From an uncultured Granulicella sp. (GTDB taxonomy: Bacteria > Acidobacteriota > Terriglobia > Terriglobales > Acidobacteriaceae), in contig CALMVK010000034.1 in assembly GCA_937873145.1 (NCBI GenBank), forward strand, positions 1 through 36,834: a stretch of DNA of 36,834 bases, in the 5' to 3' direction. A model generated the notes under the pieces. That model was not told where the DNA came from. It did no database searches and saw nothing but the letters and a program-made list of their open reading frames with translations. The stretch's first letter is position 1. The number at the start of each line of letters is the position of its first letter. Position numbers and translations under genes: made by a program. This document shows, in pieces, positions 16,445 to 25,464 of the stretch.

Positions 16445-17707
16445 ATGATCGAAGTGCTTTGCTCCTTCGCGGTCAACCCGAAGCCTAGTCCAGGCGTCCA
16501 TTCAACCATAAGCTTCCTCATCTCTCTTACGTTAGATTATCGGAGCCGCAGGAAGCAGAATACAAGGGTTCTAGTTATCGCATCCACATCCACTCCTCTG
16601 GTCCCGGTATCTGCGATTCAGATAGATTCGCTGCCTGTCTTCGATCCCAGTCCTGTGGTGTTTGAGCTGTCACGTTGGTCGTATGTTCAATATTGCCTCC
16701 TCGTCTTGCTGCTTCCGATGCTTGCCATTCCGGCATGCATCACCTTTGGTGCCTCTGACTTCTTTCTTCATCACGGCGCCAGTGTCTGGGTGAAAGCCAA
16801 CGATGCCGTTTTTAGCATGCACAATCGCGATTGCGATGTGCTCATCTTCGGTGACTCCACGGCCATGACCGGGATCGACCCCGATCTTCTAACCGCATTA
16901 ACGGGCTTCCGCGTCTGCAATATCGCCGTCACCAACGCTGTGCTCGCCGTCACTGGCACCCTCACTCTAGACCGTTTTCTTGCTGCCAATGCCAAGCCAC
17001 GCATCCTCCTCTTTCAACTCTCCCCGGACGGCTTCGAACCTAGCCGAGAGGCTTGGCACAGCACAATCTATGCCGAAGGCATGCTTGAAGTGCTTCGCCA
17101 CGGAGACCGAGCGGCAAGCCGCCTTCTTCTTCTCTCCCATCCTCGCGAGTCCGCCGCATTCGCCGGGTATGCAGCTGGATTTGGCGCCTGGTACGTTCTG
17201 AGACAAGCCTGGTTCCACGTTACGCACAACCGGCCTGAAGAAGACACCATCCTCGTTCGCAATGGTTTTTTTACCCCTCCCGGACCTGCGCGCACCTCTT
17301 GCACTCCGCTGGACACACGCGTTTCTCTCATTGGTCAACAGTCCTCTAGCTTCTCCCGTGATCTAATTTCAAGCTTTCAGAGCCGTTATGCTCACCAAGC
17401 CAGCGTACTGCTTGTAAACGTTGCTCCCATTCCTGCATGTGACGGCAATCTCGCCGCGTATCAGACCGAGTTGCACGGAGTGACGTCAAACTCGCTCCAG
17501 GCTCTTCCCATCACACTGTTCAATGACGATCGTCACTATACGGCCAATGGTTCCAGGGTCGTCTCCTCTGCCATTGCCGGCGAGCTGAACACCGTTGCAA
17601 ACCGCACTCCCGCTCTTGATGATCGCTTGCCAGTCTCTCAAACCGTAGCTATGTTGCACCATATTCCTCCTCCCTCTTCTTATCGGCAGTTCGGCAACAA
17701 ACATTAG
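16445..17707 (+). CDS. Membrane-anchored SGNH-hydrolase-like protein (AlgJ/DltD-like role)
   Basis: A 420-residue protein with one membrane segment near residues 80-105 (YCLLVLLLPMLAIPACITFG) and a periplasmic SGNH-like domain. The nucleophile block reads VLIFGDSTAMTGIDP (Ser near 139), and a late block NDDRHYTANGSR gives the Asp/His pair. Such proteins are commonly partners of MBOAT acyltransferases, finishing acyl transfer to a polysaccharide outside the membrane; the next gene is an MBOAT, which strengthens that reading. The first 70 residues look poorly conserved and lack a good ribosome binding site, so the true start may be later (GTG codons near residue 70). The gene is 44 bp after the GT87-like gene. 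Confidence 0.75.
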   Translation: MIEVLCSFAVNPKPSPGVHSTISFLISLTLDYRSRRKQNTRVLVIASTSTPLVPVSAIQIDSLPVFDPSPVVFELSRWSYVQYCLLVLLLPMLAIPACITFGASDFFLHHGASVWVKANDAVFSMHNRDCDVLIFGDSTAMTGIDPDLLTALTGFRVCNIAVTNAVLAVTGTLTLDRFLAANAKPRILLFQLSPDGFEPSREAWHSTIYAEGMLEVLRHGDRAASRLLLLSHPRESAAFAGYAAGFGAWYVLRQAWFHVTHNRPEEDTILVRNGFFTPPGPARTSCTPLDTRVSLIGQQSSSFSRDLISSFQSRYAHQASVLLVNVAPIPACDGNLAAYQTELHGVTSNSLQALPITLFNDDRHYTANGSRVVSSAIAGELNTVANRTPALDDRLPVSQTVAMLHHIPPPSSYRQFGNKH

Positions 17708-17742
17708 TGCAATCTAAATAAAAATTTAGAGATCTGTTGCCG

Positions 17743-19317
17743 ATGCTCTTCAATTCCTACCGCTTTCTTTTCCTCTTTTTGCCAATTACCCTGCTTGGCT
17801 ATCACTTGCTTGGCCGCTTTGGCCGCAGAAGCGTAATGCTTTGGCTGGCTGCAGCGTCGCTTCTCTTTTATGCCGCATGGAACCCTACGTTCGTCCTTCT
17901 TCTGTTTCTCTCTGTGCTCATCAACTATCTAGTCGCATTTGCGATTAGCGCCGCGTCCCCAGACTCCGCTGCACGAAGATACTTGTTGACCGCCGGAATA
18001 GCCAGCAACTTGTTTCTTCTGTTTTATTTTAAGTACCTCTTCAAAGTGATGCTTTTGCTTCACACGTTTGGCTTTACCGACTCTCCTCACCGCTCCATCC
18101 TTCTTCCACTGGGCATCTCTTTCTTCACCTTTACCCAGATCAGCTACCTGGTCGACCTTGCGCAAGGCCAAGCCGAGCGCCAGGATTTCCTTTCTTACCT
18201 GCTCTTCGTCACCTTTTTTCCGCACCTCATCGCCGGACCCCTCCTCCATCACAAAGAAATGATGCCGCAGTTTAGTTCTAGCATTGCCGCCGGCGTACCC
18301 CGTTCCTTTTCACTCCGAGCAGCGGATGTCTCGCTCGGCCTGACCTGGTTCCTGATGGGATTGGCAAAGAAAGTTCTTCTGGCCGACACACTCGCCCACA
18401 CCGCCGATGTCACCTTCCGTGATGCAGGATCGCTCTCCTTTCTCTCTGCCTTCACCGGCCTCGTCGTCTACTCCATGCAGCTCTACTTTGATTTTTCCGG
18501 GTATAGTGACATGGCTATCGGCCTCGCCCGCATTTTTTCCATTCGCTTTCCTCTCAACTTCGACTCTCCCTATAAAGCGACCAGCGTCACCGAATATTGG
18601 CAACGCTGGCACATTACTCTTACGCGCTACATCACGCTCTACCTTTACAACCCCATTCTGCTCGGCATTCAGCGCCGCCGCTTGGCCAGGGGCAGCAAGA
18701 TCTCCCGGAAGGCGCTCGCCACTCCGGGAGGATTTACGGCCATGGTCGCCGGCCCTACCTTCGCAACCTTGCTGCTGACCGGTCTCTGGCACGGAGCAGG
18801 CCTCCAGTTTTTAGTCTTCGGTCTGTTGCACGGCGTGTATCTTACCGCCAATCAGGCGTGGCGGCACTTCCACCCGCGCGGATGGAACCCGTCTGCGCCG
18901 ACAGGGCCTACGCGTTTCGCCATGATGCTCGGTGTTTATGTCCAGGTCACCTTCGCGCTTATCTTCTTTCGTTCCAGTTCCATGCACGCTGCCGTTGCGC
19001 TCCTTCATGATCTTGCGGGAGCACACGGTCTTGGCACGCCTGGCAGCCTGGTCGAAGGTTCACTCGCCTTCGTCCTTTTCCCGGTTGTCTGGTTTCTGCC
19101 CAACACCCAGCAGATCCTCGGCCAAGAACGTGTCGTCGAATCTCCCCTCCCAGGCCCAGCCGCTCCCACTCTACTTGCGCATCAACAAGCTCCTACCCTG
19201 TTTGCCGGCCTGCGCTGGGCACCTACGCTGCGCTGGAGTCTGGTTATGGCTGTACTCTTCTTTGCTGTGCTCGTCGAACTCGATCCCACTGCGCAGTTTC
19301 TTTACTTCCAATTTTGA
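17743..19317 (+). CDS. MBOAT-family O-acyltransferase, AlgI-like
   Basis: A 524-residue polytopic membrane enzyme that passes acyl groups, usually acetyl, across the membrane to a glycan acceptor. It begins MLFNSYRFLFLFLPITLLGY, the standard AlgI-type start, which favours ATG 17743 over the TTG two codons earlier. Conserved blocks are YFDFSGYSDMAIGLARIF (about 247), the WQRWHITLTRYITLYLYNP stretch (about 286) and the catalytic-histidine block LTGLWHGAGLQFLVFGLLHG (about 345). About 11 hydrophobic segments are visible. It lies 35 bp after the SGNH-like gene, forming the usual MBOAT-SGNH pair, and closes the four-gene glycan cluster. Confidence 0.93.
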   Translation: MLFNSYRFLFLFLPITLLGYHLLGRFGRRSVMLWLAAASLLFYAAWNPTFVLLLFLSVLINYLVAFAISAASPDSAARRYLLTAGIASNLFLLFYFKYLFKVMLLLHTFGFTDSPHRSILLPLGISFFTFTQISYLVDLAQGQAERQDFLSYLLFVTFFPHLIAGPLLHHKEMMPQFSSSIAAGVPRSFSLRAADVSLGLTWFLMGLAKKVLLADTLAHTADVTFRDAGSLSFLSAFTGLVVYSMQLYFDFSGYSDMAIGLARIFSIRFPLNFDSPYKATSVTEYWQRWHITLTRYITLYLYNPILLGIQRRRLARGSKISRKALATPGGFTAMVAGPTFATLLLTGLWHGAGLQFLVFGLLHGVYLTANQAWRHFHPRGWNPSAPTGPTRFAMMLGVYVQVTFALIFFRSSSMHAAVALLHDLAGAHGLGTPGSLVEGSLAFVLFPVVWFLPNTQQILGQERVVESPLPGPAAPTLLAHQQAPTLFAGLRWAPTLRWSLVMAVLFFAVLVELDPTAQFLYFQF

Positions 19318-19351
19318 GCAAAGCGAGGCTGACCAAATTGGAGGCAGCAAA

Positions 19352-20299
19352 TTATGTCCTGCCTGATCCTGGCTCGAAACACCGCAAAAAAGTTCCGCCT
19401 TCTGCACTACTCATCGTGGCCGAACCCTGCGGCACAATCACGGCCTGTCCTGCAGCGAACTTGACTTCATTTGCCGCCGCCGTGCCCTTTACTCCGACTA
19501 CGCATCCCACTCCGTCCATCGGCATCTCGAAGGTAAACCCAGGCGGAACGTCAAACCGATCTACGGCGAAATGTTTGTTTTCGATGAGTCGTGTAAAGGT
19601 GAGCCGCCGCGTATCCCCCGCCGTCTGCTTCGGTTTCACCTTACCGGCCTGGGTTCTGGTCTTTACCACTGCCAAGCCAGCGGTCAAGTGCAGTTCCCGG
19701 TCACGGCCGTAATCGTAGAGGCGATACGTGACATCCGACATCTGCTGCACCTCAAGCAGAACGACGCCCGGCCCAATGGCATGCACGGTACCTGCATCGA
19801 CGTAGACCATATCGCCCGCGATGACCGGAAGCATCTCCATCATGCCTTCGACGCTCCCGTCGGCGATCCCTCTCGCCAAGTCCTCGGTCGTTATGCCTGG
19901 CTTCAACCCGCAGGCTACCTCCGCTCCAGAATTTGCTTCGAGAACGTACCAGCACTCCGTCTTCCCGCGACTGAGACCGAGCGCTCGCGCCTCCTCATCA
20001 TCCGGATGAACCTGCACCGACAGCTTATCGCTTGGAAACAGTAGTTTGATGAGGAGAGGAAACTCCCCTCCACCCACATTGCCATCCAGCGTTCCAGTGC
20101 ACTGCTGAGAGATGTCGGCCAGCGTCCGCCCTTTGTTTTCTCCGTCCTCGATCACGCACTCAGGCCCGGTCAGCCATGCCTCGCCGATAAGCCCGGTATC
20201 GCCCGTGCTCTCGTACCACGGCTGCAACTCCCTGCGCCCCCATACCCGCTCGACGAATTTGGGTTTCAACCGAAACGGCCGCAGATTGTAGTTATTCAT
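19352..20299 (-). CDS. manA: Mannose-6-phosphate isomerase, class I type
   Basis: Interconverts fructose-6-phosphate and mannose-6-phosphate, the entry to GDP-mannose. The 315-residue cupin enzyme shows the zinc ligands in LSVQVHPDDEEA (Gln/His), GKTECWYVL (Glu) and AGTVHAIGPG (His), plus YRLYDYGR. The start ATG 20299 has AAGGAGG nine bases upstream, inside the end of the preceding gene; ATG 20305 is also possible. Its 5' end overlaps the stop of the large YncE-phosphoesterase gene, so the two are coupled. It converges on the MBOAT gene with 34 bp between stops. Its product could feed the mannosyl donor used by the glycan cluster, although the genes are on opposite strands. Confidence 0.92.
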   Translation of the reverse strand: MNNYNLRPFRLKPKFVERVWGRRELQPWYESTGDTGLIGEAWLTGPECVIEDGENKGRTLADISQQCTGTLDGNVGGGEFPLLIKLLFPSDKLSVQVHPDDEEARALGLSRGKTECWYVLEANSGAEVACGLKPGITTEDLARGIADGSVEGMMEMLPVIAGDMVYVDAGTVHAIGPGVVLLEVQQMSDVTYRLYDYGRDRELHLTAGLAVVKTRTQAGKVKPKQTAGDTRRLTFTRLIENKHFAVDRFDVPPGFTFEMPMDGVGCVVGVKGTAAANEVKFAAGQAVIVPQGSATMSSAEGGTFLRCFEPGSGRT

Positions 20300-23186
20300 C
20301 GCCATCGTCCTCCTTCTTCTGTTTCTTGCGCTTAGTCGTGAGCTGAACTGGAGCTGGCGTATCTGGGCGCGCGTCCTGCCAAAGAATCAGATTCAGCTTC
20401 TCTGCATCCGCACGATCCGCGTGACTGAAGTCCATCTTAGAAGACTCCCGCGCACCGCGCGCCGTGCCTGCGTTCGCCGTATAGATCAGCCGATTCGTAT
20501 CGTTTGAACGGTCGGCCATAAACGGCGCCTGATCCCCCGGCCCTGTAAACAAGCTGCCCATTGCCGAGCTCAGCGCGTCGTTGTTGTTCATCGGCGGCAG
20601 CCCTAGCACCATCTCCATCGTCCGAACCATGCTTACGGTCGAGTAAAAGCGGCTGTCTATAAAAGGCATCGCGCCTTTGCCATGCGGCGCGTACTTGCTT
20701 ACCACGACGCCGATCGAACGATGCGCGTCCACGTGGTCCGCCCCATTTTGTGCATCGTCCTCCAGGATGAAGAACGCCGTGTCATCCCAGAAGGGGGATT
20801 GCGAGATCGCCTCGACCGCACGCCCCACCGCCAAATCATTGTCCGCCACGGACGACTTCGGCGTCGGGCCGCCCGGTGTTGTTCCCGCCGTGTGATCGTT
20901 CGCCAGCCGTAGCATGACGAAGTTCGGCATGGTGTCCTTGCCAGCCTTTTTGTCTGCGATCCATCCTATGAGGTGCTTCTCAAAAATATCCTCGCGGACT
21001 TGATCTGGGACCCGCAGATTGAAGTCCGGAGCCTCGAGTGCAAAGTGCCCTACCAGCTCCGGCTTGGTTGGCTTGTTCTCCTCGATGAGCGGAATGGCCC
21101 ACGGCCATTTATTCACGCCGCCACCCCATACCTCGGGCAGCTTCTCGCCGGGCTTGACCTCGTTGCGGCTTGAACATGGTACACCCTCAAGCATCGGCCC
21201 CTGCCGTGAGTCGGGTTGCGCACCGGCTCCACGCTTCGGGTTGCAGAAGGTGGTCGAGATGAACTCGCCAAAGTGATAGAGCGTTTTGCCATGTCTGGCC
21301 AAATCGCCCCAGATGTAGCCGCTCGAAGGCTCGTTTACATCCGGAATGTGCTGCTCCAGCGGCAGACCCTGGCTCACAACGCCTTCAAAATCATAGCCGT
21401 GCTGGCCACCGCGGTAGTTCAACTGCCAGGTCCGTTCCAGGTAGTCTGTCCCAATGGCTGTGTTCGACCACACATGTCCATCGCCCGAGACCTCGGCTGA
21501 ATCATAGAAGTTGTCAAGAACGCCAAACTGCCGGACGAGCTTGTGCAGGTTCGGCGTTACGTCCTCACCGTACATCACCAGGCTTGGATCGCCGTTGCCG
21601 ACCGTCTTTCCGTCCACCTTCAGGTCTCCCAGCAACTGGTCGTAGGTTCGGTTCTCCCGGATAATATAGATCACGTGCTTGATGGGGCCGCCGTTGGTCG
21701 CGAAGCGCGGATCCCACGCAAGCCGTTCCTCCGCCGCCTTCATGCGGTTGTCCTCGAGCACCGCCGCAGTCATCGCTTTCAGGTTTTTCTCTGCTGCACC
21801 GGCATCCACCTGCGCGATCGACCCATGTAGCAACGTCGCAATATAGGTAAACGGTCGAAGGATACGGGAACCCTGCGTCTCCGGCGTTGACTTCTGCGCG
21901 AAGTTGTTCGGTCCTGTCCCGGTGCCTTTACCGGTCGCAATGTACAGCTTGCCGTCCGATAGGGCGACCCCGGTTGGCAGCCACTCCGTTGGGAGGAAGC
22001 CGATCGGCTCTACCATGCCTTTTTGCGCGGCGCCCCTGGTGAGTTTGCGTGTGTCGAGCACGGCAATGGCATCCGAGCCCATGTTCGCCACGTACACCCG
22101 GCTGCCATCCGCATTGAGCGCCAGCGCTTCCGGTTCGGCTCCGAAGAAGCTCTGCCCGGGAAGCCGCACATCGAAGTACCCCTTTAGTTTGAATCCGCCG
22201 TCCCCGAGATCGAGCGCCGCCACGGAGTCCCGATTGCCCAACGCTGCGTAAAGCGTCTTGCCATCCGGGGACAAGGCCAGCGCATCCGGATGGGAACCGG
22301 GCCGCACTGGGTCGTCGTTTTTCAACAAGGCCAGCTTGCGTCCAACGGTTCCCTTGGCGAGGTCAAGCTCCACGACTTCGCTGCCGTTCCACAGCGCGAC
22401 AAACGCTCGCCGCCCGTCCTTTGTCACCGCGAGGGCTACTGGGTACACACTGGGAACTACATCGGTCTCGCTCAGGTCGAAGCGCGTCTCTACATGGCCT
22501 GTCGCCGCATCGAGCAGCCACACATCGTCCGACAGGTTTCCCGCGACCAGCAGCTTGCTGCCAACGACGGCAATCGCCGCCGGATAGGGCAGACCCTTGG
22601 TGTGGTCCGCAGCCGGATTTTCGATCCCGAACGCCTCCCCGGCCTGCCCACCGCCAACCAGCAGCGTCGTACGCCCGGGAGCGAGTTGCGGCTGCGGGAT
22701 CTTCATCATGCGCTCCCGCGTAATCTGGCCGTCGTGAAAACCATAGACCTGGACCCCAGAACCGGTGTCCTCTCCCTTTTTCCCTGTGGGATCCGCCGAC
22801 GAGACAACTGTTCCGTACAGCGTTTGTCCATCGGTTGAAAACGCCAGCCCCGAAAACAGCACCTGCTTCGAGTTCACCAGCGTCCGCGCATCTGGAAAGT
22901 CGGCGACCGCACCCGTCCGCGTGTCCATGACCGCCAGCGACTGATGGTAGCCGCTCTCATAGGAGCCGTATCCGCCATTCACAGTGACTACATACCGCCC
23001 ATCAGGACTCACCGTCATCGTCACCGGCAACGAGCTTAACTGCTTTGGCGTACCCGGCACGACGCCATAGATCTCCTTGCTAGTCGGCAAGTCGATCCGC
23101 CCACCCAGCTTTTCTACCGGCGCTTGTCCCCAGCACCGCACCCCGGCAGAAAGCACCGCCGCCAGCAAAATCCATCCTTTAGCCAT
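20292..23186 (-). CDS. Exported bifunctional YncE-like beta-propeller / phosphoesterase protein
   Basis: A 964-residue protein. Residues 1-20 are a signal peptide (MAKGWILLAAVLSAGVRCWG). Residues about 45-430 form a YncE-like beta-propeller with repeats such as VSPDGRYVVTVNGGYG, DALALSPDGKTLYAALGN and EALALNADGSRVYVAN. Residues about 500-890 are an alkaline-phosphatase-superfamily phosphoesterase: HVIYIIRENRTYDQLLGDL, NFYDSAEVSGDGHVWSN, and the late metal-site block FILEDDAQNGADHVDAHRS. The C-terminus is a charged tail KRKKQKKEDDGDE. Substrate is unknown; phospholipase C-like or phosphodiesterase activity is possible. I use ATG 23186; GTG 23192 is an alternative. Fusions of this type are, to my memory, common in acidobacteria. 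Confidence 0.88.
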   Translation of the reverse strand: MAKGWILLAAVLSAGVRCWGQAPVEKLGGRIDLPTSKEIYGVVPGTPKQLSSLPVTMTVSPDGRYVVTVNGGYGSYESGYHQSLAVMDTRTGAVADFPDARTLVNSKQVLFSGLAFSTDGQTLYGTVVSSADPTGKKGEDTGSGVQVYGFHDGQITRERMMKIPQPQLAPGRTTLLVGGGQAGEAFGIENPAADHTKGLPYPAAIAVVGSKLLVAGNLSDDVWLLDAATGHVETRFDLSETDVVPSVYPVALAVTKDGRRAFVALWNGSEVVELDLAKGTVGRKLALLKNDDPVRPGSHPDALALSPDGKTLYAALGNRDSVAALDLGDGGFKLKGYFDVRLPGQSFFGAEPEALALNADGSRVYVANMGSDAIAVLDTRKLTRGAAQKGMVEPIGFLPTEWLPTGVALSDGKLYIATGKGTGTGPNNFAQKSTPETQGSRILRPFTYIATLLHGSIAQVDAGAAEKNLKAMTAAVLEDNRMKAAEERLAWDPRFATNGGPIKHVIYIIRENRTYDQLLGDLKVDGKTVGNGDPSLVMYGEDVTPNLHKLVRQFGVLDNFYDSAEVSGDGHVWSNTAIGTDYLERTWQLNYRGGQHGYDFEGVVSQGLPLEQHIPDVNEPSSGYIWGDLARHGKTLYHFGEFISTTFCNPKRGAGAQPDSRQGPMLEGVPCSSRNEVKPGEKLPEVWGGGVNKWPWAIPLIEENKPTKPELVGHFALEAPDFNLRVPDQVREDIFEKHLIGWIADKKAGKDTMPNFVMLRLANDHTAGTTPGGPTPKSSVADNDLAVGRAVEAISQSPFWDDTAFFILEDDAQNGADHVDAHRSIGVVVSKYAPHGKGAMPFIDSRFYSTVSMVRTMEMVLGLPPMNNNDALSSAMGSLFTGPGDQAPFMADRSNDTNRLIYTANAGTARGARESSKMDFSHADRADAEKLNLILWQDARPDTPAPVQLTTKRKKQKKEDDGDE

Positions 23187-23388
23187 ACGCACAGCCTAAC
23201 AATCTCCCATGAACATCCGTTGACGAAAATTCACTTACTCGTTCTTCTAAACGATTCATCGGCAGAAATTATCTTTTCAACATCACACCAAAGTGCTACT
23301 TGCTCCACAGCCCTTACAAAACTGTTACACCCACATCTTTCGCACACTGATAGCGTTGATGGAGCAGCAAAGATGAGGAAGAAACTAG

Positions 23389-24471
23389 ATGACTCCTGCC
23401 CCACTCAACACCGAAGCCGAAACCAACTCCGACGCTTCTCCCTCCAGCTACGCGGCCTTCCAGCAGGACGCCGTTGCGACTGCAGAGAGCCAGGAAGCCC
23501 GCATCCAATCTGAGTTGCAGGATCTCTCGAACGCCAAGCCCAGCAACACCGCCGAACAGGTCCGTCAGCAGGTCAAGCAAGACCTACGTATGGGACGGGA
23601 GTACCAGCAAGGCCGCATCAACTGGATCACGACCATCGTCATGGGCCTATTCCACGTCTTGGCGTTTGTCGCCCTCTTCTTCTTCTCTTGGAAGAACTTA
23701 GCTGCCTTCGGCATCATGTACTTTCTGGCCATCAACGTCGGTATCGGCGTCGCCTATCATCGGTTACTTACGCATCGCGGCTTCCGCACTCCCAAGTGGG
23801 TGGAATACTTTGTGACCGCCTGCGGCACCATGGCGCTTGAGGGCGGACCCATCTTCTGGGTCGCCACCCATCGTGTTCATCACCAGAACTCCGATCAGGA
23901 AGGCGATCCTCACACCCCGGTCGACGGCACCTTCTGGTCTCATGCTGGATGGATTCTCTCCGGCCGCGCTATGCATTCGGAAACCGCACTGCTTGGCCGC
24001 TACGCTCCCGATCTCACCCGCGATAAGGTGCATGTCTGGCTCTCGAAGTACCACTGGCTGTTTCTCACTCTCACTGGCTTCGCCCAAATTGCCATTGGTG
24101 CAGCTCTTGCGCAACCTGGTCACCGAGTCCTCGGTGGTTTGAGCATGATGCTTTGGGGAACCTTTCTGCGCGTTGTCGTAGGCCTCCATGCCACCTGGTT
24201 CGTTAACTCTGCTACACACCTCTACGGTTCGCGCCGTTTCGACACGCGCGATGAATCCCGCAATAATTGGTGGGTTGCCATCCTGACCGGCGGCGAAGGC
24301 TGGCACAACAATCACCATGCCCATCCCGTCAGCGCTCGCCATGGCCTGGCTTGGTATGAGTTCGACATCAACTACTATTGCATCTGGGTCCTCTCCAAAC
24401 TTGGTCTCGCTCACAAGATCCAGATCGCCAAGTTTGATCCTCGCAATCCCAGACCTGCAGGCAGCAACTAG
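23389..24471 (+). CDS. Acyl-CoA/acyl-lipid delta-9-type fatty acid desaturase
   Basis: A 360-residue membrane di-iron enzyme that introduces a double bond into fatty acyl chains. All three histidine boxes are intact: HRLLTH (124-129), HRVHH (161-165) and HNNHH (306-310), with the family context GEGWHNNHHAHP. Four main hydrophobic segments flank the boxes. The first 75 residues are a hydrophilic, alanine- and glutamine-rich extension with coiled-coil tendency, longer than in a minimal desaturase. GAGGA nine bases before ATG 23389 supports the start. The gene is monocistronic, divergent from the YncE-phosphoesterase gene, and followed by a strong hairpin. Confidence 0.94.
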   Translation: MTPAPLNTEAETNSDASPSSYAAFQQDAVATAESQEARIQSELQDLSNAKPSNTAEQVRQQVKQDLRMGREYQQGRINWITTIVMGLFHVLAFVALFFFSWKNLAAFGIMYFLAINVGIGVAYHRLLTHRGFRTPKWVEYFVTACGTMALEGGPIFWVATHRVHHQNSDQEGDPHTPVDGTFWSHAGWILSGRAMHSETALLGRYAPDLTRDKVHVWLSKYHWLFLTLTGFAQIAIGAALAQPGHRVLGGLSMMLWGTFLRVVVGLHATWFVNSATHLYGSRRFDTRDESRNNWWVAILTGGEGWHNNHHAHPVSARHGLAWYEFDINYYCIWVLSKLGLAHKIQIAKFDPRNPRPAGSN

Positions 24472-24524
24472 CCTGACCATATAACTTCCACAATCGCAGA
24501 AGACTTAATCTCATATGCACTCGG

Positions 24525-24546
24525 AGCCGCCAGCCATCTGGCGGCT
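24525..24546 (+). terminator. Hairpin downstream of the desaturase gene
   Basis: AGCCGCCAG, loop CCAT, CTGGCGGCT: a perfect nine-base stem 53 bp after the stop, followed by a T/G-rich stretch rather than a pure T-run. It is likely a terminator for the desaturase transcript. Confidence 0.65.
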
Positions 24547-24838
24547 TCGTTGTGTTGTCTGACATGGACAATGGAGTCGCCCTAAAATACAAGTGGTTAC
24601 CGGACGCTGGTCGCCTGAGCCCCGCTTGACTGAATCAGCTCCGTCTCTCCTCTTGGTACAACGGAGCAAAGCTCTATCGACGACGGCGTTACTATAATCA
24701 AGTAAATAAAGTACCCTAAACCTACAAACTCCCTGCTTTCCCCTGGAGGGCTCTGGAGTTTTCTACCTAATCGGCTTCGTCACCCTTCAGTACACACCTT
24801 AGGAGAAATAAGGTATTCCGTACAACCGTGCCAATCCG
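24547..24838 (+). promoter_or_regulatory. Leader region of the pdxT-cox operon with a candidate -10 and leader hairpin
   Basis: No gene is visible here. TATAAT at 24693-24698 is a good -10, but no convincing -35 sits 16-18 bp upstream. About 30 bp later AAACTCC (24726) can pair with GGAGTTT (24755), followed by TTTT, a terminator-like shape. An overlapping CCCT/AGGG pairing could compete with it. This would leave a leader of about 130 nt before pdxT. An attenuator is possible but unproven. Confidence 0.4.
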
Positions 24839-25462
24839 ATGATCGGCATTCTAGCTCTTCAAGGTGCTTACGAGGCGCATGCCAAAGCTCTGACCTCGCT
24901 TGGTGCTGAGGCAAAACTGATCCGCCGTCCCGACCAATTGCACGGTCTCGATGGCCTGATTCTGCCCGGGGGCGAGTCCACTACTTTTCTCCGCCATCTG
25001 GAGCGCGACGGCTTCTTCGCTGTGCTGTACGAGTTTGTTCGGCAAACTCCGACATTTGGCACCTGCGCCGGCGTCATCCTGCTTGCCAAAGAGGTCCACA
25101 ATCCCTCCCAGGCCTCCCTCGGAGCCCTCGACATTACAGTCGAACGCAACGCGTACGGCCGCCAGTTGGACTCCACCATACTCGTTACCCCTACCGAGCT
25201 TCCCGGAGGACCTCTAGAGATGATCTTCATTCGCGCCCCGCGCATTACGCGCACTGGTCCAGTTGTTCAAACGCTTGCCACGCGCGATGTCCATCTCGAA
25301 GGCAAGCAGGTACGCTCTCCTATCCTCATTCGTCAAGGTCATCTCCTCGCTGCAACCTTCCATCCAGAGCTCTCCGCCGATACCCGTATCCACCAGTTCT
25401 TCCTCCAGATGGTCGCCAAGCGTCAAGCGCTCACATCTGCTCTGCCGGCCGAGTCCCTTTAG
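24839..25462 (+). CDS. pdxT: Pyridoxal 5'-phosphate synthase glutaminase subunit PdxT
   Basis: Releases ammonia from glutamine and channels it to PdxS, which makes pyridoxal 5'-phosphate. The 207-residue class-I-like amidotransferase has the expected opening MIGILALQGAYEAHA, the oxyanion/glycine block LILPGGESTTF (about 41), the nucleophile Cys76 in GTCAG, and the His175/Glu177 pair in FHPEL. The usual partner pdxS is not in this window. The gene is the first of a tight series: the next start lies two bases after its stop. There is no strong ribosome binding site before ATG 24839. Co-transcription with the oxidase genes is inferred from spacing. Confidence 0.94.
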   Translation: MIGILALQGAYEAHAKALTSLGAEAKLIRRPDQLHGLDGLILPGGESTTFLRHLERDGFFAVLYEFVRQTPTFGTCAGVILLAKEVHNPSQASLGALDITVERNAYGRQLDSTILVTPTELPGGPLEMIFIRAPRITRTGPVVQTLATRDVHLEGKQVRSPILIRQGHLLAATFHPELSADTRIHQFFLQMVAKRQALTSALPAESL

Positions 25463-25464
25463 CC

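Noticed and set aside
24472-24838. Search for a tRNA gene in the desaturase-pdxT gap
   Set aside because: No cloverleaf with a T-loop GTTCGAATC-like stretch or CCA end was found. The hairpins present are terminator-like.
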